Positions 21,197 to 32,760 of a stretch of 64,000 bases of DNA are shown in pieces (the stretch's first letter is position 1; each line of letters opens with the position of its first letter). The notes beneath the pieces are model-generated. The model was given only the letters and a program-made list of their open reading frames with translations, was not told the origin of the DNA and searched no databases. Both the position numbers and the translations under genes were made by a program. Source of the DNA: Jaltomata sinuosa (Eukaryota > Streptophyta > Magnoliopsida > Solanales > Solanaceae); the NCBI GenBank assembly GCA_003996215.1, contig QJPP01005250.1, forward strand, positions 1 to 64,000. The letters are read 5' to 3'.

Positions 21197-24100
21197 TATC
21201 ACGACCCAATTTCTCAGGGCATAATGGCACCTATAACCCCTCAATAGGTGAGCCAATCCCCGTAGCCTGAAATGGTTAGTAATGGGCTACTACCTAAGCA
21301 AGCATGCATAATAAGCAAAAATAAGAAAAAGCAGATAAATAAAGAAACACGGAAGGAGAACAACCAATATATACATAAAAAAACTACACCAACTCAAAAC
21401 CTGGTATCAATAGTATACGAGACTCAAATAGAGTACAAAGTACTAGAGATAACAAAATAGAATATACAACTGTCTCCAAATAAACAAAGAGTAGTAGTGC
21501 TAAAAGATAAGATGTTGTCAAGCCCTGGTCATCAAGAGCTCACCCTAGCCTCTAATATCCAAACGCTACACTAGTATCCACGTGGTCAACGGCAAAAGCT
21601 CACACTAGAATCTGCACCAGAAAAATAAAAAAGTGTAGTATGAGCACCAATTGGAAAGCAATGGGTACCCAATAGGCATCATAGGCCAACTGAGCGCATA
21701 TAAGATATGAAAGGAGTAAATAGCACAATGAAAAAAGGTAGTCACAGAAGAAAATAGGGAATAGTACACTGAAGCTAGCACAAATAGAATTCAAGGATAA
21801 AACAAGCAATCTAAGCTAGCCACAAGGGATATATATATCACAGAACACAGGTGAAGGAAAGGAAAACATACCTAAGGTCCTTACAACAATAATATATATA
21901 AAGAGATGGTTTAAAAAAAAGCAGTATACCAGTAACCTCAAGTAAAAAGGGAAGGAAGGACATCAAGTAAAATGTACACATGCTAAAAGCAATATAACTA
22001 ACGAAATAATGCTAAAAACAAACTCTCAAGGTAAGAATAGTCAAAAAACAACCTTACAAATATAGCCCTAGGATACGACAAGCTACACCGTAGAAGATCA
22101 AAAAGCCACTAGCCAGCACCCCGATAAAATAGAATCTTCTAACCCACAAATAATCAGAAGCCTCTACTAAGTACTACACTAATATAGCATAAGATAATCT
22201 ACCTATATTCCCAATGAGCACCCATACACCTGAGGAACACATACAAGTGATAACATACCCTCTGGCATCTCTTACTATTGGAGCGTACACTAAGTAAACA
22301 ACAAACAAGGGTGGATCCAAATGCAATATGGATGATGTTTTCTGATATAGTGGAACCGGTGTGATAGTAACCCTGTATGTACCTCCTCCGGTGCCTATAG
22401 GCCTAGTAGGTAGGATCCATGAAAGGACCCACTTGTATACCTCAACTACACCATATACCTCTTCTCTGGCACTTACAGCACATAGCCCCTAGTCTGGATT
22501 AGCAAGGTTTATGGAGGACTGCGTACCATATACTAAAATAAAATGCAAAGTCTCAAATAAAAATGCTCGGAGTCTATCCGAGTCTAAATCAGTTAATGTA
22601 GTCTCAAAAAGCCTATATAGGGTGCGCAAAGTGTATCCTGGTCTAAATCCATAGTTAAAATATGTCTAGCAATATGGCTCAGTCGAGTCTAGTATCAATA
22701 TGAAAACCATGATAAAATCATCATAATATTCCTTTTACTCCAAGAAGATCCGTAAAATCAATTCCAAATCTTTTTAATAATCATTTATACTAAAAATAGG
22801 CCCTCGGGCCATATAGTTTTTAGAAAACCAGTTATAGTAGACCAATAACCCAAGTAGTAGTAAAATAATGCAGAAAATCCTTTGCATAAATTATCTGATC
22901 GCAAACAAATAATATCCCAATGGCTCATAATCAAACTATCGGCCCTGCACAAGCATAATCAACCCTACAATATAGATATATAGCCTAACATAACATCTCA
23001 ATTTTTGGGACTCGTGGACATTCCCAAATATCCCACCATCTATGGTCCATAGGAGTAAACAAAGGCCACATAGCGCCATAAGGGTAATACTATAACACTA
23101 CATGGAATACTATAACTAGTGTGAGAAATAATACGGACAGAACATACGGATAAGGTCTGGGGTGCCAACCTAGAATACCCAACCCAAGGATGCTAGGTAA
23201 TACAATTATAGCCTATATACACAATGTCTAAGGTAGGGAAGATCGTAACCTACTTGTCATCCAACAACAAGCTACTAGAATGGCATTGTCCATTCCAGAA
23301 CTACTCCAAAAAGTCCCAAAAAGCAATCACACTATAAAACACATAATCTATGCATTAAAACAAGACTAACGATACCCATAATGCTAAAAGTTTAGCCAGG
23401 TCAAATTTTGGGTCAAAAGCAGGCTCGTGGGCCCCATAACTCAAAGCCAGCAATGAAAAACACCATGATGCTCCCAACATTCTCGAGAGTACTCCAAAAA
23501 TGAGTGGAAATTGAGTAAGGAAAGAGACTAAAACAGCCCGAAGAAGAAGAGGATAACATGCAAAAACTTGCAAAAATCATGAATAAAATGGAGAATTTTT
23601 TTACCACGAAGAGAGGGAGCAAGTCTACGAGATGGAATTCACGTAACCACGAACAATTAGCCCACCCAACAACTAAAACATAAACAAAACACCCATGCTA
23701 GGATAGCAAAACAATGGAGGTTTAGACATGGAAGGGAAGAAATTTGGGAAAGAAGACTTACCAAAACAAGGGTGAAAATGATTAGGACCACCAATTCATA
23801 AAATTCCAAGGCTAGGAATTAATTTGGAACAAGTTTTAGGTGATATGAGGTGATTTGGAGTGAGAGAATGAGGATTAAATAGTTTGAAAATTTGAGGAAT
23901 TGCACTAAATAGTGCAGGCTGCAGACCAGCGCAATTGCGCTGCCGTAGTGCAATCGCGCTAAAGGGATGGACATGCATAGGCACCATCACACCATCTAGG
24001 CACTGATAGTACTGAAGGCTGTCCCAACATGCTAGCACTATCGGTGCTGACCTAGAGCCATTGGTGATGAAAGAAGCAGCAGACTATAATAATCGCGCTA

Positions 24101-24275
24101 CTCAAATGCTATTGGCATTGAACATTTCTCTGCTGCAGAAAACCAGCATAATGAAAAAATCCTCGGGAGGTTCCGGGCATAATTGACAATCCATAATTTA
24201 CTTAGGGCTATTCTAGGAAAGCTCTAATAATACAAAGAAGGAAAAAATGCATAAATCACTGAAAGAGTCATTACA
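21197..24275 (-). repeat. Element C 5' LTR (3079 bp, antisense Del)
   Basis: In window order it starts TATCACGACCC (one change from the usual TGTCACGACC) next to the primer site and ends GAGTCATTACA. It is collinear with 13944-17066 but lacks about 460 bp of U3. The 14-bp palindrome AGCGCAATTGCGCT (23928-23941) lies in a CpG-rich island beside the minus-strand TATA-like CACTATTTAG. Relative to other Del copies the tip stem has changed C:G to T:A on both sides. The outer flank is TACTC (24276-24280). Confidence 0.88.
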
Positions 24276-26002
24276 TACTCTTGTAATAGAGAGGAGCGTA
24301 AGAAGTATTTAAGAATTATGCTTCAGACTTTGAAAAATAGAGACTTTATACAAAAATTTCCAACTATGAGTTCTGTCATAGTTCTGGAACATTTTGGGGC
24401 ACGTGGTAAACAAAGATGGTATTATGGTTTATCCAAATAAGATTATGGTTGTTAGAGATTGGGAAAGACTTACTTCACCTACCTGGTTTTGGAGTTTTGT
24501 AGGCTTGGATGGTTATTACAAATCATTTGTAGAGGGTTTCTTTTCTATTGCATCTGTTGAAAAAACTAACTCAAAAGAATTTGAATTTTCTGTGGTTTGA
24601 GAAGTTGTGAGATGAGCTTTCAAAAGCTCAAGATATTGTTGACTTCAACCCCGATTTTGACCTTTCCAATGAAAGGTAAAGGATTCTCAGAATATTGGGA
24701 TTCTTTGCAGGTTGGTCTTGGCTGTGGTTTGATGCACAAAGGTAAGGTAATATTGTATGCTTTGAGGCAGTTAAAGGTTCACGAAAATAACTGCCCTACT
24801 CATTACTTGGAGTTGGCAATGGTGGTTTTTGATTTAAAAATTTAGAGGCATTACTTATATGAAGTGCATTGTGAGGTATTCATGGATCATCACCCTTTTC
24901 AATCAATTTTCAGCCAGAGATATTTGAATTTAAGGCAGAGGAGATGGCTGGAGTTGCTTAAGGATTATGACATCACTATCTTATATCACCCATACAAGGA
25001 AAATTGGGTAGCAAATGCTTTGAGTCAGAAATCAGTTAGAATAGGCATCTTGTCTACATTATAAGTGTACAAGCATCCTTTGTCCATGGATGTTCAGTCC
25101 TTGTCTAATAGCTTTTTGAGACTTGGTATTTCAGATCCTGGTAGGGTTCTTTCTCGTGTAGAAGCATAATCTCTTTTATTGGATGAGCTTAAGGCTAGAC
25201 AATTTGAATATGAGAAATTGAAGATCATTCAAGGAAAAATGTTAAAGGGTGAGGCTAAGGAAGAAATTTTGGATTCAAAGGGTGTTTTGAGAATTAAGGG
25301 TCATGTATGTTCCTAGAGTTGATGATTTGACCACGTTGATTATGGAAGAGGCACATAGCTCTAGATATTCTATTAATCCGGGAGCAGCAAAAATGTATCA
25401 TGCTCTGAAGTAGTGATATTGGTGGTGTTGAATGAAGAGGTATATTGTAGAGTATGTATCTAGAGGTTTGAACTACTAACAGGTGAATTATGAGCACTAC
25501 AAGCTAGGTGGTATGACTTAGAGGATGCTTATACCTTAGTGGAAGTGGGAGTGAATTTCTATGGATTTTATGAAAGGATTTCCATAGACTTTGAGGAAAT
25601 TTGATGTTGTTTGGTTATCATGGATAGATTAACTAAGTCTACTCACTTTTTGACAGTTCAGACTTCATACAATCAGAGAGGTTGCCTAGGATTTACATAC
25701 TAGAGATAGTGAATTTTCATGGTGTTCTGATTTCTATCATTTTAGACTGAGGTACTCAGTTCACATCTAACTTTTGAAGTGTACAAAAAAGGAATTGAGT
25801 GTTAGGGAGGATTTTAGAATGGCCTTTCATCCACAGACCGATAGCTAGTCTAAGGGGACCATTCAAGTGTTGAAGGATATGCTACGAGCGTCTGTGATTG
25901 ATTTGGGTGGTCATTGGGACCAATTCTTTCCATTAGTGGAGTTTTCTTATAACAATAGTTACCATTCTAGCATTCAGATAGCCTCATTCGAGGCTTTGTA
26001 TG
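24276..26002 (+). pseudogene. Element E pol: end of RT, RNase H, integrase core (first part)
   Basis: This is a chromovirus polymerase remnant on the plus strand. RT C-terminal match: GHVVNKDGIMVYPNKI (24397) and FVGLDGYYKSFVEGF (24490). RNase H match: GLGCGLMHKGKVILYALRQL (24720) and HCEVFMDHHPFQSIFSQRYL (24867). The linker ILYHPYKENWVANALSQKSV follows at 24980. The integrase from about 25300 is broken by many stops but reaches NNSYHSSIQIASFEALY at 25950-26000. There the frame is cut by element F, and it resumes after F at 35775. The left part of E is cut by element C. Confidence 0.8.
25998..26002. repeat. Target-site duplication of element F, left copy (GTATG)
   Basis: GTATG at 25998-26002 touches the F 5' LTR. 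The same five bases at 35770-35774 touch the F 3' LTR. With F and one copy left out, the integrase reading frame of E runs on without a gap. Confidence 0.9.
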
Positions 26003-26730
26003 TATGATGAACTTTTCGGTCATCTTCACTTTTACACTTTCCTTGTACTGTTAGAGCTTTTCTGTAGCAGCACCAAGTTATTTATGGTTTGTTGGGACCG
26101 ATGGTCCGGTGCCCTTGTCATTCATTTGGTCATTTTAGCTATTTTCCCATTTTAGAGACTACACATATTTGCCTATTTTAGAGCCTAAACATAAAATATC
26201 ATTGACTTTAGTCATCATTCTTGGTAAACATGCTAAGAATTGAATTCCGACCATTTTGTTAGCTCCGGAGCATGGATTTTGGTCTAGATGGATCTTTGGT
26301 CGTGTTCTGGGAGCTTTCGATTTTGTTTTGTCTTGCTTTTTGTGTTTTAGCCAAGTTGGTAAGCATTCAGAGAACATGGCCTTGGATGGAAATTCTGACA
26401 GTGCTCTTAGCTCCGGAATGTCAACTTTGGGCTAGAGAGACCTTTGGTTTGGGTCCTGAGGCTTCCAGACTCATTTTAGGCCTTGGTGTTCCATTTTGGA
26501 AAGTTTGGCCTAAGTTGGTTCTTGGGAATGGGGCTCACTTTTTGTGCTATCGACTACAATGGGGTTTTCATTAATTCTGTTGAGTCTGGAATGCCATTTT
26601 TAGTTGAATAACTTTGCTCATTTGTGTTCACGGGACCCCAGATGTGTTCTCAAGGGTCCGTCGGTGAAAATTCTAAGTTGAGGTTTGTTGTTGGAAGTTG
26701 GTGTTGTCATGCCAGTGGGGCTTCGTCATT
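26003..26730 (+). repeat. Element F 5' LTR, truncated (Del)
   Basis: It starts TATGATGAACTTTTCGGTCATC, a decayed form of TGTGATGACCCTTCCGGTCATC, directly after the target duplication. It is collinear with the F 3' LTR (30740-31470) for about 730 bp, up to GGCTTCGTCAT. It then jumps into gag. The rest of the LTR, the primer site and the gag N-terminus have been deleted. Confidence 0.85.
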
Positions 26731-27250
26731 AGGGTAGCTTTAGTGGTTCTCTATAGGGTGGTAGAGGTTCAGGTAAGTGGGGTCGGGGTTATCAACAACA
26801 ACACTATCAGGGTCAGACTAGTCGACCAGTTCAGGAATCAATCTAGGCTTCCAGTTCTCAGTTTGAGAAGGGTCAGGGGAGTCTGCGTGGTCAGTCTTCG
26901 AGAGGTACTACTTCTGGGGCATCAGGCCGTGGTGGCCACACAGGTTCAGTTGGTTCATCTCGACATAGTGGGCCATTAGGGTCCTATTATTGGTGCAGTG
27001 ATAGCGGTCACTATGCCAGAGATTGCCCTCAGTGGGGTTCAGCTTTCTATAAGTGTGGGATCAATGGTCATTTCACTAGAGATTGCCCCTAGCGGGGTAC
27101 AATTCAGCCGACCGCTCAACCAGCTCAGCCTGTTCGCTCAGCTCAGCCACCGACTCTAGGAGGTGGTAGTCAGGGTGGAGGTGGTGGTTCATGGGGCAGG
27201 ACTGGTGGTAGTGATAGCGGTCGGTCATGTGGTGGTTGTCGTTAGTTCTA
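26731..27250 (+). pseudogene. Element F gag C-terminal part with two altered zinc knuckles
   Basis: A Gly/Ser/Gln-rich gag tail (GGRGSGKWGRGYQQQHYQG near 26760) leads to two zinc-knuckle units, YYWCSDSGHYARDC (about 26988-27029) and FYKCGINGHFTRDC (about 27045-27086). In both, the first Cys is replaced (Tyr, then Phe) and the other three ligands remain. Only a few stops interrupt the frame, which leads into the protease. The N-terminal half was deleted together with the 5' LTR. Confidence 0.75.
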
Positions 27251-27660
27251 TGCGGTCCCTGGGAGACCAGAGGTAGAGGTCTCAGATGCTGTGATTATAG
27301 GTACGATCTCTATTTGCCGTCGGCTAACTTATGCTTTATTTGTTCCTAGATCCACTTATTCATATATATCTTCCTACTTTATGCCTTGTTTGGGGTTGGC
27401 TAGTGAGCCTTTATTTGTCCCTGTATCTGTTTTGACCACAGTAGGAAATTCTTTAGTAGTGGATCAGATTGTGAGATCTTGTATGATATATATGGGTGAT
27501 TTCGAGACTAGGGGTGATATTATGATCCTTGATATGTTAGATTTTGATGTGATACTAGGCATTGACTGGTTCCCCTTACTGTGCGGTTTTATATTGCTAT
27601 GCCAAGACCGTTACCATAGACGTGCCCGGTGTATCCCTGGTTGTGTGGCAGGGTTCTTTT
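27251..27660 (+). pseudogene. Element F aspartic protease
   Basis: This is a retroviral-type aspartic protease, which would release the gag and pol proteins. VSDAVIIGTISICRR leads to the active-site region FVPRSTYSYISSYF, where family members have an Asp-containing DPGST-like motif. Both the Asp and the Gly are replaced. The domain then runs through NSLVVDQIVRSCMIYM to DFDVILGIDW (27541-27570). The frame is fairly clean, but the active site is lost. Confidence 0.75.
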
Positions 27661-27699
27661 AGCCATGCACCATTTGGGATCATCTCTTGTCTTCGAGCT

Positions 27700-28480
27700 A
27701 GTAAGTTGATTTCTCATGGGTGTTTAGTCTATCTAGCATATATCCGAGATGCTAGTGCTGACCTTTCATCTCCTGAGTCTGTTCCTGTAGTTCGAGACCT
27801 CCTAGATATGTTTCCTAATGACCTACCAGGACTTCCACCTGAGAGAGATATTGATTTTGATATTGAGTTAGAGCCGGGCACTAGGTCTATTTCTATTTCT
27901 CCGTACCATACAGATCCTGCTGAGTTGAGAGAGCTTAAGGAGCATCTCCAGGATTTGCTAGCTAAGAGGTTCATTAGGCCGTGTGTGTCGCCTTGGAGTG
28001 CTCCTGTTCTTTTTGTGAAGAAGAAAGATGGGTTGATATGGATGTGTATTGATTATTGACAGATCAATAAGGTGACAGTTAAGAATATGTATCTAATGCC
28101 GAGGATTGATGACTTGTTTGATCAGCTTCAGGGTTCAGCCATGTTTTTGAAGATTGACTTGAGGTTTGGCTACCATCAGTTGAGGATTAGGGCTGATGAT
28201 ATCCTAAGACAACATTCAGGACACGTTACAGCTATTATAATTTCCTGGTGATATCTTTAGGGGTTACTAATGCCCCGCAGCTTTCATGGATCTGATGCAC
28301 AGGGTACCTAGCCTATATTTGGATTCGTTCATGATAGTCTTCATAAATGACATCGTTATATACTCCCGGAGTAGAGATGAGCATGAGCAGCACTTGAGGA
28401 CTGTACTTCAGACTTTGAAGATCATCGGCTTTATGCTAAGTTCTCAAAGTGTGAGTTTTGGCTTAAGTCAATTTTATTCC
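27700..28480 (+). pseudogene. Element F reverse transcriptase
   Basis: The lead-in YLAYIRDASADLSSPESVPV is followed by DIDFDIELEPGTRSISISPY (27850-27905) and ELRELKEHLQDLLAKRFIRP, then LFVKKKDGLIWMCIDY, with a stop at 28057-28059. After KIDLRFGYHQLRI a frameshift occurs near 28200-28290. The catalytic box, normally FIDD, reads FIND (28340-28351), so one of the two metal-binding Asp residues is lost. The copy is inactive. Confidence 0.85.
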
Positions 28481-29110
28481 TAGGGCACGTAGTGTCTATG
28501 GACGCGATTAGAGTTGATTCGAGTAAGATTTCAACAGTTTTTGATTGGCCTAGACCTATTACTCCTACAGAGGTTCGCAGCTTTGTTGGGTTAGTCGGGT
28601 ACTATAGACGATTCGTTGAGGGATTTTCTTCCATAGCAGCACCCTTGACTATGCTAACTAGGAAGGATGTTCCATTTCAGTGGTCAGATCTATGCGAGGA
28701 TAGCTTCCAGAGGCTTAAGGCCTTGTTAACTTCAGCTCTTGTAATGACTTTGTCAGTTGAGAGTTAGAGTTTCTCTGTGTACTGTGATGCTTTTGGGTTT
28801 GGTATTGGTTGTGTGTTGATGCAGCAAGGTCGAGTGATAGCATATGCGTTGAGGCAGCTGAAGGTTCACGAGCGTAACTACCCCACTCATAACTTAGAGT
28901 TGGCGGCGGTAATCTTCGTGCTCAAGATCTAGAGGCACTACTTATATAGAGTTCATTCTGAGATTTTCACCGATCATCATAGTCTTCAGTGCATTACGAG
29001 TAAGTCGGAGCTGAACTCGAGATGGAGGAGATAGATTGAGCTACTAAAGGACTATGATTTCACCATTTTTTATCATTTGGGAAAGGAAAATATGGTAGCA
29101 AATGCCTTGA
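28481..29110 (+). pseudogene. Element F RT thumb/connection and RNase H
   Basis: The segment has VRSFVGLVGYYRRFVEGFSS (28570-28632) and, after a stop at 28766-28768, FSVYCDAFGFGIGCVLMQQG with the first RNase H Asp kept. RQLKVHERNYPTHNLELAAV, HSEIFTDHH and DFTIFYHLGKENMVANALSQ follow. In-frame stops at 28930-28935 and 29030-29036 break the domain. Confidence 0.85.
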
Positions 29111-30130
29111 GCCAGAAGACGGTGAGTATGTACAGCCTAGCTTCACTTTTAGTTTCTAAGCGACCTTTGGCCTTGGACATCTATTCCTTGGATAACCATT
29201 TGGTTAGGCTTAACTTATCGGATCCCAGCAAAGTTCTTGCCAATTTCGAGGTTCAGTCTACCTTGGTTGATCAGATTTAGAGCCATCAATTTGAAGATAA
29301 GCGGTTATGTGACCTTCATGATCAAGTGGTTCAGAGTGAGGCCAGCCGGGCTGCTCTAGATTCAGATGGGGTTCTAAGGTTTAGTGCTAAGCTTTGTGTT
29401 CTGAGGGTTGGTGATTTCATTCAGTTGATACTCCATGAGGAACATTGTTCTAGATACTCCATTCATCCCAGTATGACAAAGATGTATAGAGACTTGAGAA
29501 AGCTTTACTGGTGCAGTGGCATAAAGCGTTATGTAGTAGAGTTTGTATCTTAGTGATTGAACTTTCAGCAGGTAAAGTTCAAGCACATGAGACCTGGTGG
29601 TTTGATGCAGCGACTTCCTATTCGTGAGTGGAAGTGGGAAGGGATTACTATGGATTTCATGGTTGGTTTGTCTTGTACTTCCCAGGGTTTTGATTTCATC
29701 TGGGTGATTATTGATAGGCTGACTGATTCAGCACATTTCTTGTCGGTTTAGACTTCCTATGGTGCAGAGAGGTTAGCTCAGATTTACATTCAAGAGGTTG
29801 TTCAGTTGCACGGGATCCCAACTTCTATCATTTCAGACCGCAACACATAGTTAACATCTTAGTTTTTGAGGGATATTTAGCGAGATTTGGGTACAAAGGC
29901 TTATCTTAGTACTGCTTTCCACCCTCTGACAGATGGTCAGTCCGAGAGGACTATTCAAGTCCTAGAGGACATGCTTCGAGCATGTGTTCTTGATTTTTTA
30001 GGTTCTTGGGATCATTTTATGCCTTTGGCCGAGTTTGCGTATAATAATAGGTTGTATTCCATTATCAGCATGGAACCTTTCAAGGCATTGTATGGTAGGC
30101 ATTGCAGATTGCCGGTTGGTTAGTTTGATG
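29111..30130 (+). pseudogene. Element F integrase (zinc-binding and catalytic core)
   Basis: The N-terminal His residues are seen in EEHCSRYSIHPSMTKMYRDL (29437-29500). The paired Cys that follow are lost at the stops near 29552. Core: WKWEGITMDFMVG (first Asp), SIISDRNT (second Asp, near 29835) and GQSERTIQVLEDML (Glu, near 29946). It ends ALYGRHCRLPVG at 30123. All three catalytic acids remain, but at least five stops interrupt the frame. Confidence 0.85.
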
Positions 30131-30702
30131 GGTTGGAGTACAGGCCATAGAGTACAGATTTTCTTTGAGACTCATTAGATAGAGTTAGAGTTATTTGGGA
30201 TAGACTTGGAGCTACTCAGAGTAGGTAGAAGAGCTATGATGATCATAGACTTTGTGCCTTAGATTTCAGTGTTGGTGATTTAGTATTCCTCCGTGTGTCG
30301 CCCATAAAGGGCATGATGAAAGCGGGGCAAGCTTAGCCCAAGGTATATCGGGCCATTTGAGATTCTCCAGAGGGTTAGAAGTGTTGCCTATCAGTTAGCT
30401 TTGCCTCCAATGTTTTCAGCTATGCATCTGGTGTTTCATGTTTTGATGTTGAGATAGTATATTCAAGATGAGTCCCATGTGTTGCATTGGGATTCGATTC
30501 AGTAAGATGAGAGTTTATCCTTTGTTGTGGAGCCGATAGATATTCTGGCCAAAGATATCAGGAGATTGAGATCTAGTGAGATTCCAGTTATGAAAGTTCA
30601 GTGAAGGCATCATCCGCTCGAGGAGGCTACTTGGGAGACCGAGAGAGATACACAGGCCTAGTATCTGCAGTTGTTTGAGCCTCCAGGTACTTTCTTTTTC
30701 TT
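30131..30702 (+). pseudogene. Element F integrase C-terminal region and chromodomain
   Basis: LCALDFSVGDLVFLRVSPIK (30250-30308) is followed by a small deletion near 30318, then ILQRVRSVAYQLALPPMFSA (30363-30420). The chromodomain part, VRRLRSSEIPV-like then HHPLEEATWETERDTQA, ends near 30660. PGTFFFLTFEDE follows at 30683-30718 and overlaps the hairpin described next. Stops and a frameshift are present. Confidence 0.8.
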
Positions 30703-30739
30703 GACTTTTGAGGATGAAAGTCTTTTTAGTAGTGGATAT
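30703..30739 (+). other. Element F pre-PPT stem-loop and polypurine tract
   Basis: GACTTTT (30703-30709) and GAAAGTC (30716-30722) form six Watson-Crick pairs plus one T:G pair around the loop GAGGAT. The LTR begins 17 nt later. The hairpin overlaps the codons for the last residues of pol (FEDE). Confidence 0.6.
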
Positions 30740-32423
30740 TGTGATGACCCTTCCAGTCATCTTTGCGTTTATGCTTTTCTTGTACTGTTGGAGCTTTCCT
30801 ATAGTGGCCTTAAGTCATTTATGGCTTGTTGGTACCGGTGGTCTGGTGCCCTGGTCATTCATTTGGTCATTTTGGTTGTTTGCCTATTTTAAAGCCTAAG
30901 CTTAGAATATCATTGACTTTAGTCAACATTCTTGGTAAACGTACTAGGAATTGAATTCTGACTATTCTGCTAGCTCCAGAGCATGGATTTTGGTCTAGAT
31001 GGACCCTTGGTCGGGTTCTGGGAGCTTTTTAGTTTTATTTTGTCTTGGTTTTTGTGTTTTAGCCAAGTTAAACTTGAAAGTTTGATTTTGGTCAATATTC
31101 AAAGAAGATGACCTCAGATGGAAATTCTAACAGCATTTTTAGCTTCAGAATGTCGACTTTGGGCTAGAGGGACCATTGGTTTGGTTGTCGAGTCTTCCGA
31201 AATCATTTTAGGCCTTGGTGTTCCATTTTGGAAAGTTTGGCCTAAGTTGGTTCTTGGGCGTGGGGCCCACTTTTTTGTGCTATCAACCTCTGATGGGATT
31301 TTTGTCTATTCCGTTGATTCCGGAATGCCATTTTTAGTCGAATGGCTATGCTCGTTTGTGTTTGCGAGACCCCTGATGTGTTTCCAATGGTCCATCGGTG
31401 AAAATTCTAAGTTGAGGTTTGTTGTTGGCAGCTGGTGCTATCATGACACTGGCATGGCCTTCGCATAGGCGGTGGTGATAACGCCCAAACTACACCTCAA
31501 ATTAACGAAGCGTAAGCGGTCGTAGTCAAATATAGAACCCAAAAGAGGTTGGGGTCGATCCCACAGAGAATATGGTGAGAATTAAGTCGTTAGTGAATTA
31601 AGTGACTAGTCGTCAATAGTTTCCGGTAAATAAAGGGGGGGTTTTGTGTGAACAATTTGTAAACAAAACAAACAATTAACGTATGAATGATAATCAATAG
31701 GAGAGAGAGAACTAGGGAAGTGTTTACCATGGCGTTTGTAACAAAGTTGATTCTAGGCTTAACAGGGTTCTTTCTATATGCGTGTCACGATGCGATTGAA
31801 TTAATGGTATCGTCTAAACGTTTCTCAACCAAATAGACGAATTTACTTTTCAATTCTCTCGAACTTGAAAAGGTGTGCTTTTAGATTTCAATCCTAAACA
31901 TCAAGTAGATTAATCTAGTTACAGCATTAATCATAAGACGAGAGTTAGTAGTCTCGAATCCTCGTCGCTAATCAAGTTTCCCGATTTTAATCTCTTTACT
32001 CAAGCAAATTAAACCTAGGCATGTTCTAATGTTTGCAACCACTAGAAAACGTTAAATAATGTATGATTAACAACGTGACAACATATATAGTGAACCCGTC
32101 GCTACCCGAAATCTATCTTGCTACGTTTGCCATGGCTCCCACAACCCTAGTCGTGGGAGGTTTAGTTCCTCATGCTATTAAGAAAAGAGAAGAGAATAGT
32201 ATTCATCATAAGGAGAAGAGATTCTTACAATATAATGAAAACCAATCTTCAATTATTTCAAGAACAAGAAAAACAAGATCCCAAGAACAATTCAAGAACA
32301 CGATTTCAAGACAAAGAAACCGTGTTTCTTGCTCTCGAAGTTTCGCTCAAATCTCCTAAAACTATTGTAAAAAATGTGATTTGCATCATAATAAAATAAA
32401 CCTAACATAGGGTATTTATAGGA

Positions 32424-32603
32424 GTCCAAGAAACACAATCCCAAACGCATTAGGAATCCAAGAAACCAAATCCCAAACACGGTAGGAATCCTAATCGCGG
32501 GCTGCCTTGGTGCGTCCAAGAAACACAATCCCAAACGCATTAGGAATCCAAGAAACCAAATCCCAAACACGGTAGGAATCCTAATCGCGGGCTGCCTTGG
32601 TGC
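32424..32603 (-). repeat. Perfect 90-bp tandem duplication in the U3 of the solo LTR
   Basis: Copies at 32424-32513 and 32514-32603 are identical over all 90 bases by eye. Each unit has an inner diverged repeat (two CCAAGAAA...GGAAT halves). On the minus strand they lie just upstream of the TATA-like CTATAAATACCC (about 32411-32422). Because 90 is a multiple of three, a chance minus-strand frame runs through both copies. Confidence 0.92.
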
Positions 32604-32630
32604 GCTACTGCTTTGATGTGACGGTTTGGG

Positions 32631-32760
32631 TGACGGACCGTCACCACCTTGACGGCCCGTCACGGTGGCCATCACCACTAGGCAGTGGTGCTGCCCCATC
32701 TTGACGGCTTGGGCTTGACGGTCCGTCACTCGCTTGATGGTCCGTCACTCAGACCGTCAC
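32631..32760 (-). promoter_or_regulatory. Cluster of TGACGG-CCGTCA palindromes
   Basis: Four 13-bp units fit TGAYGGNCCGTCA: 32631-32643 (TGACGGACCGTCA), 32650-32662, 32716-32728 and 32735-32747. Single half sites lie at 32619, 32702 and 32753. TGACG is the core recognised by plant TGA-type bZIP factors, and paired sites act as enhancers in plant and viral promoters. The cluster is upstream of the TATA-like box on the minus strand. Binding is inference. Confidence 0.5.

Noticed and set aside
32292..32729. A 145-codon minus-strand frame with a repeated 30-residue unit
   Set aside because: The repeat is just the 90-bp tandem duplication (a multiple of three) read in frame. It crosses the promoter region of a solo LTR and has no family resemblance.
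32610..32760. Regular palindromes considered as a CRISPR-like array
   Set aside because: Units are palindromes with irregular spacing inside a plant LTR. There is no repeat-spacer pattern and no cas gene.
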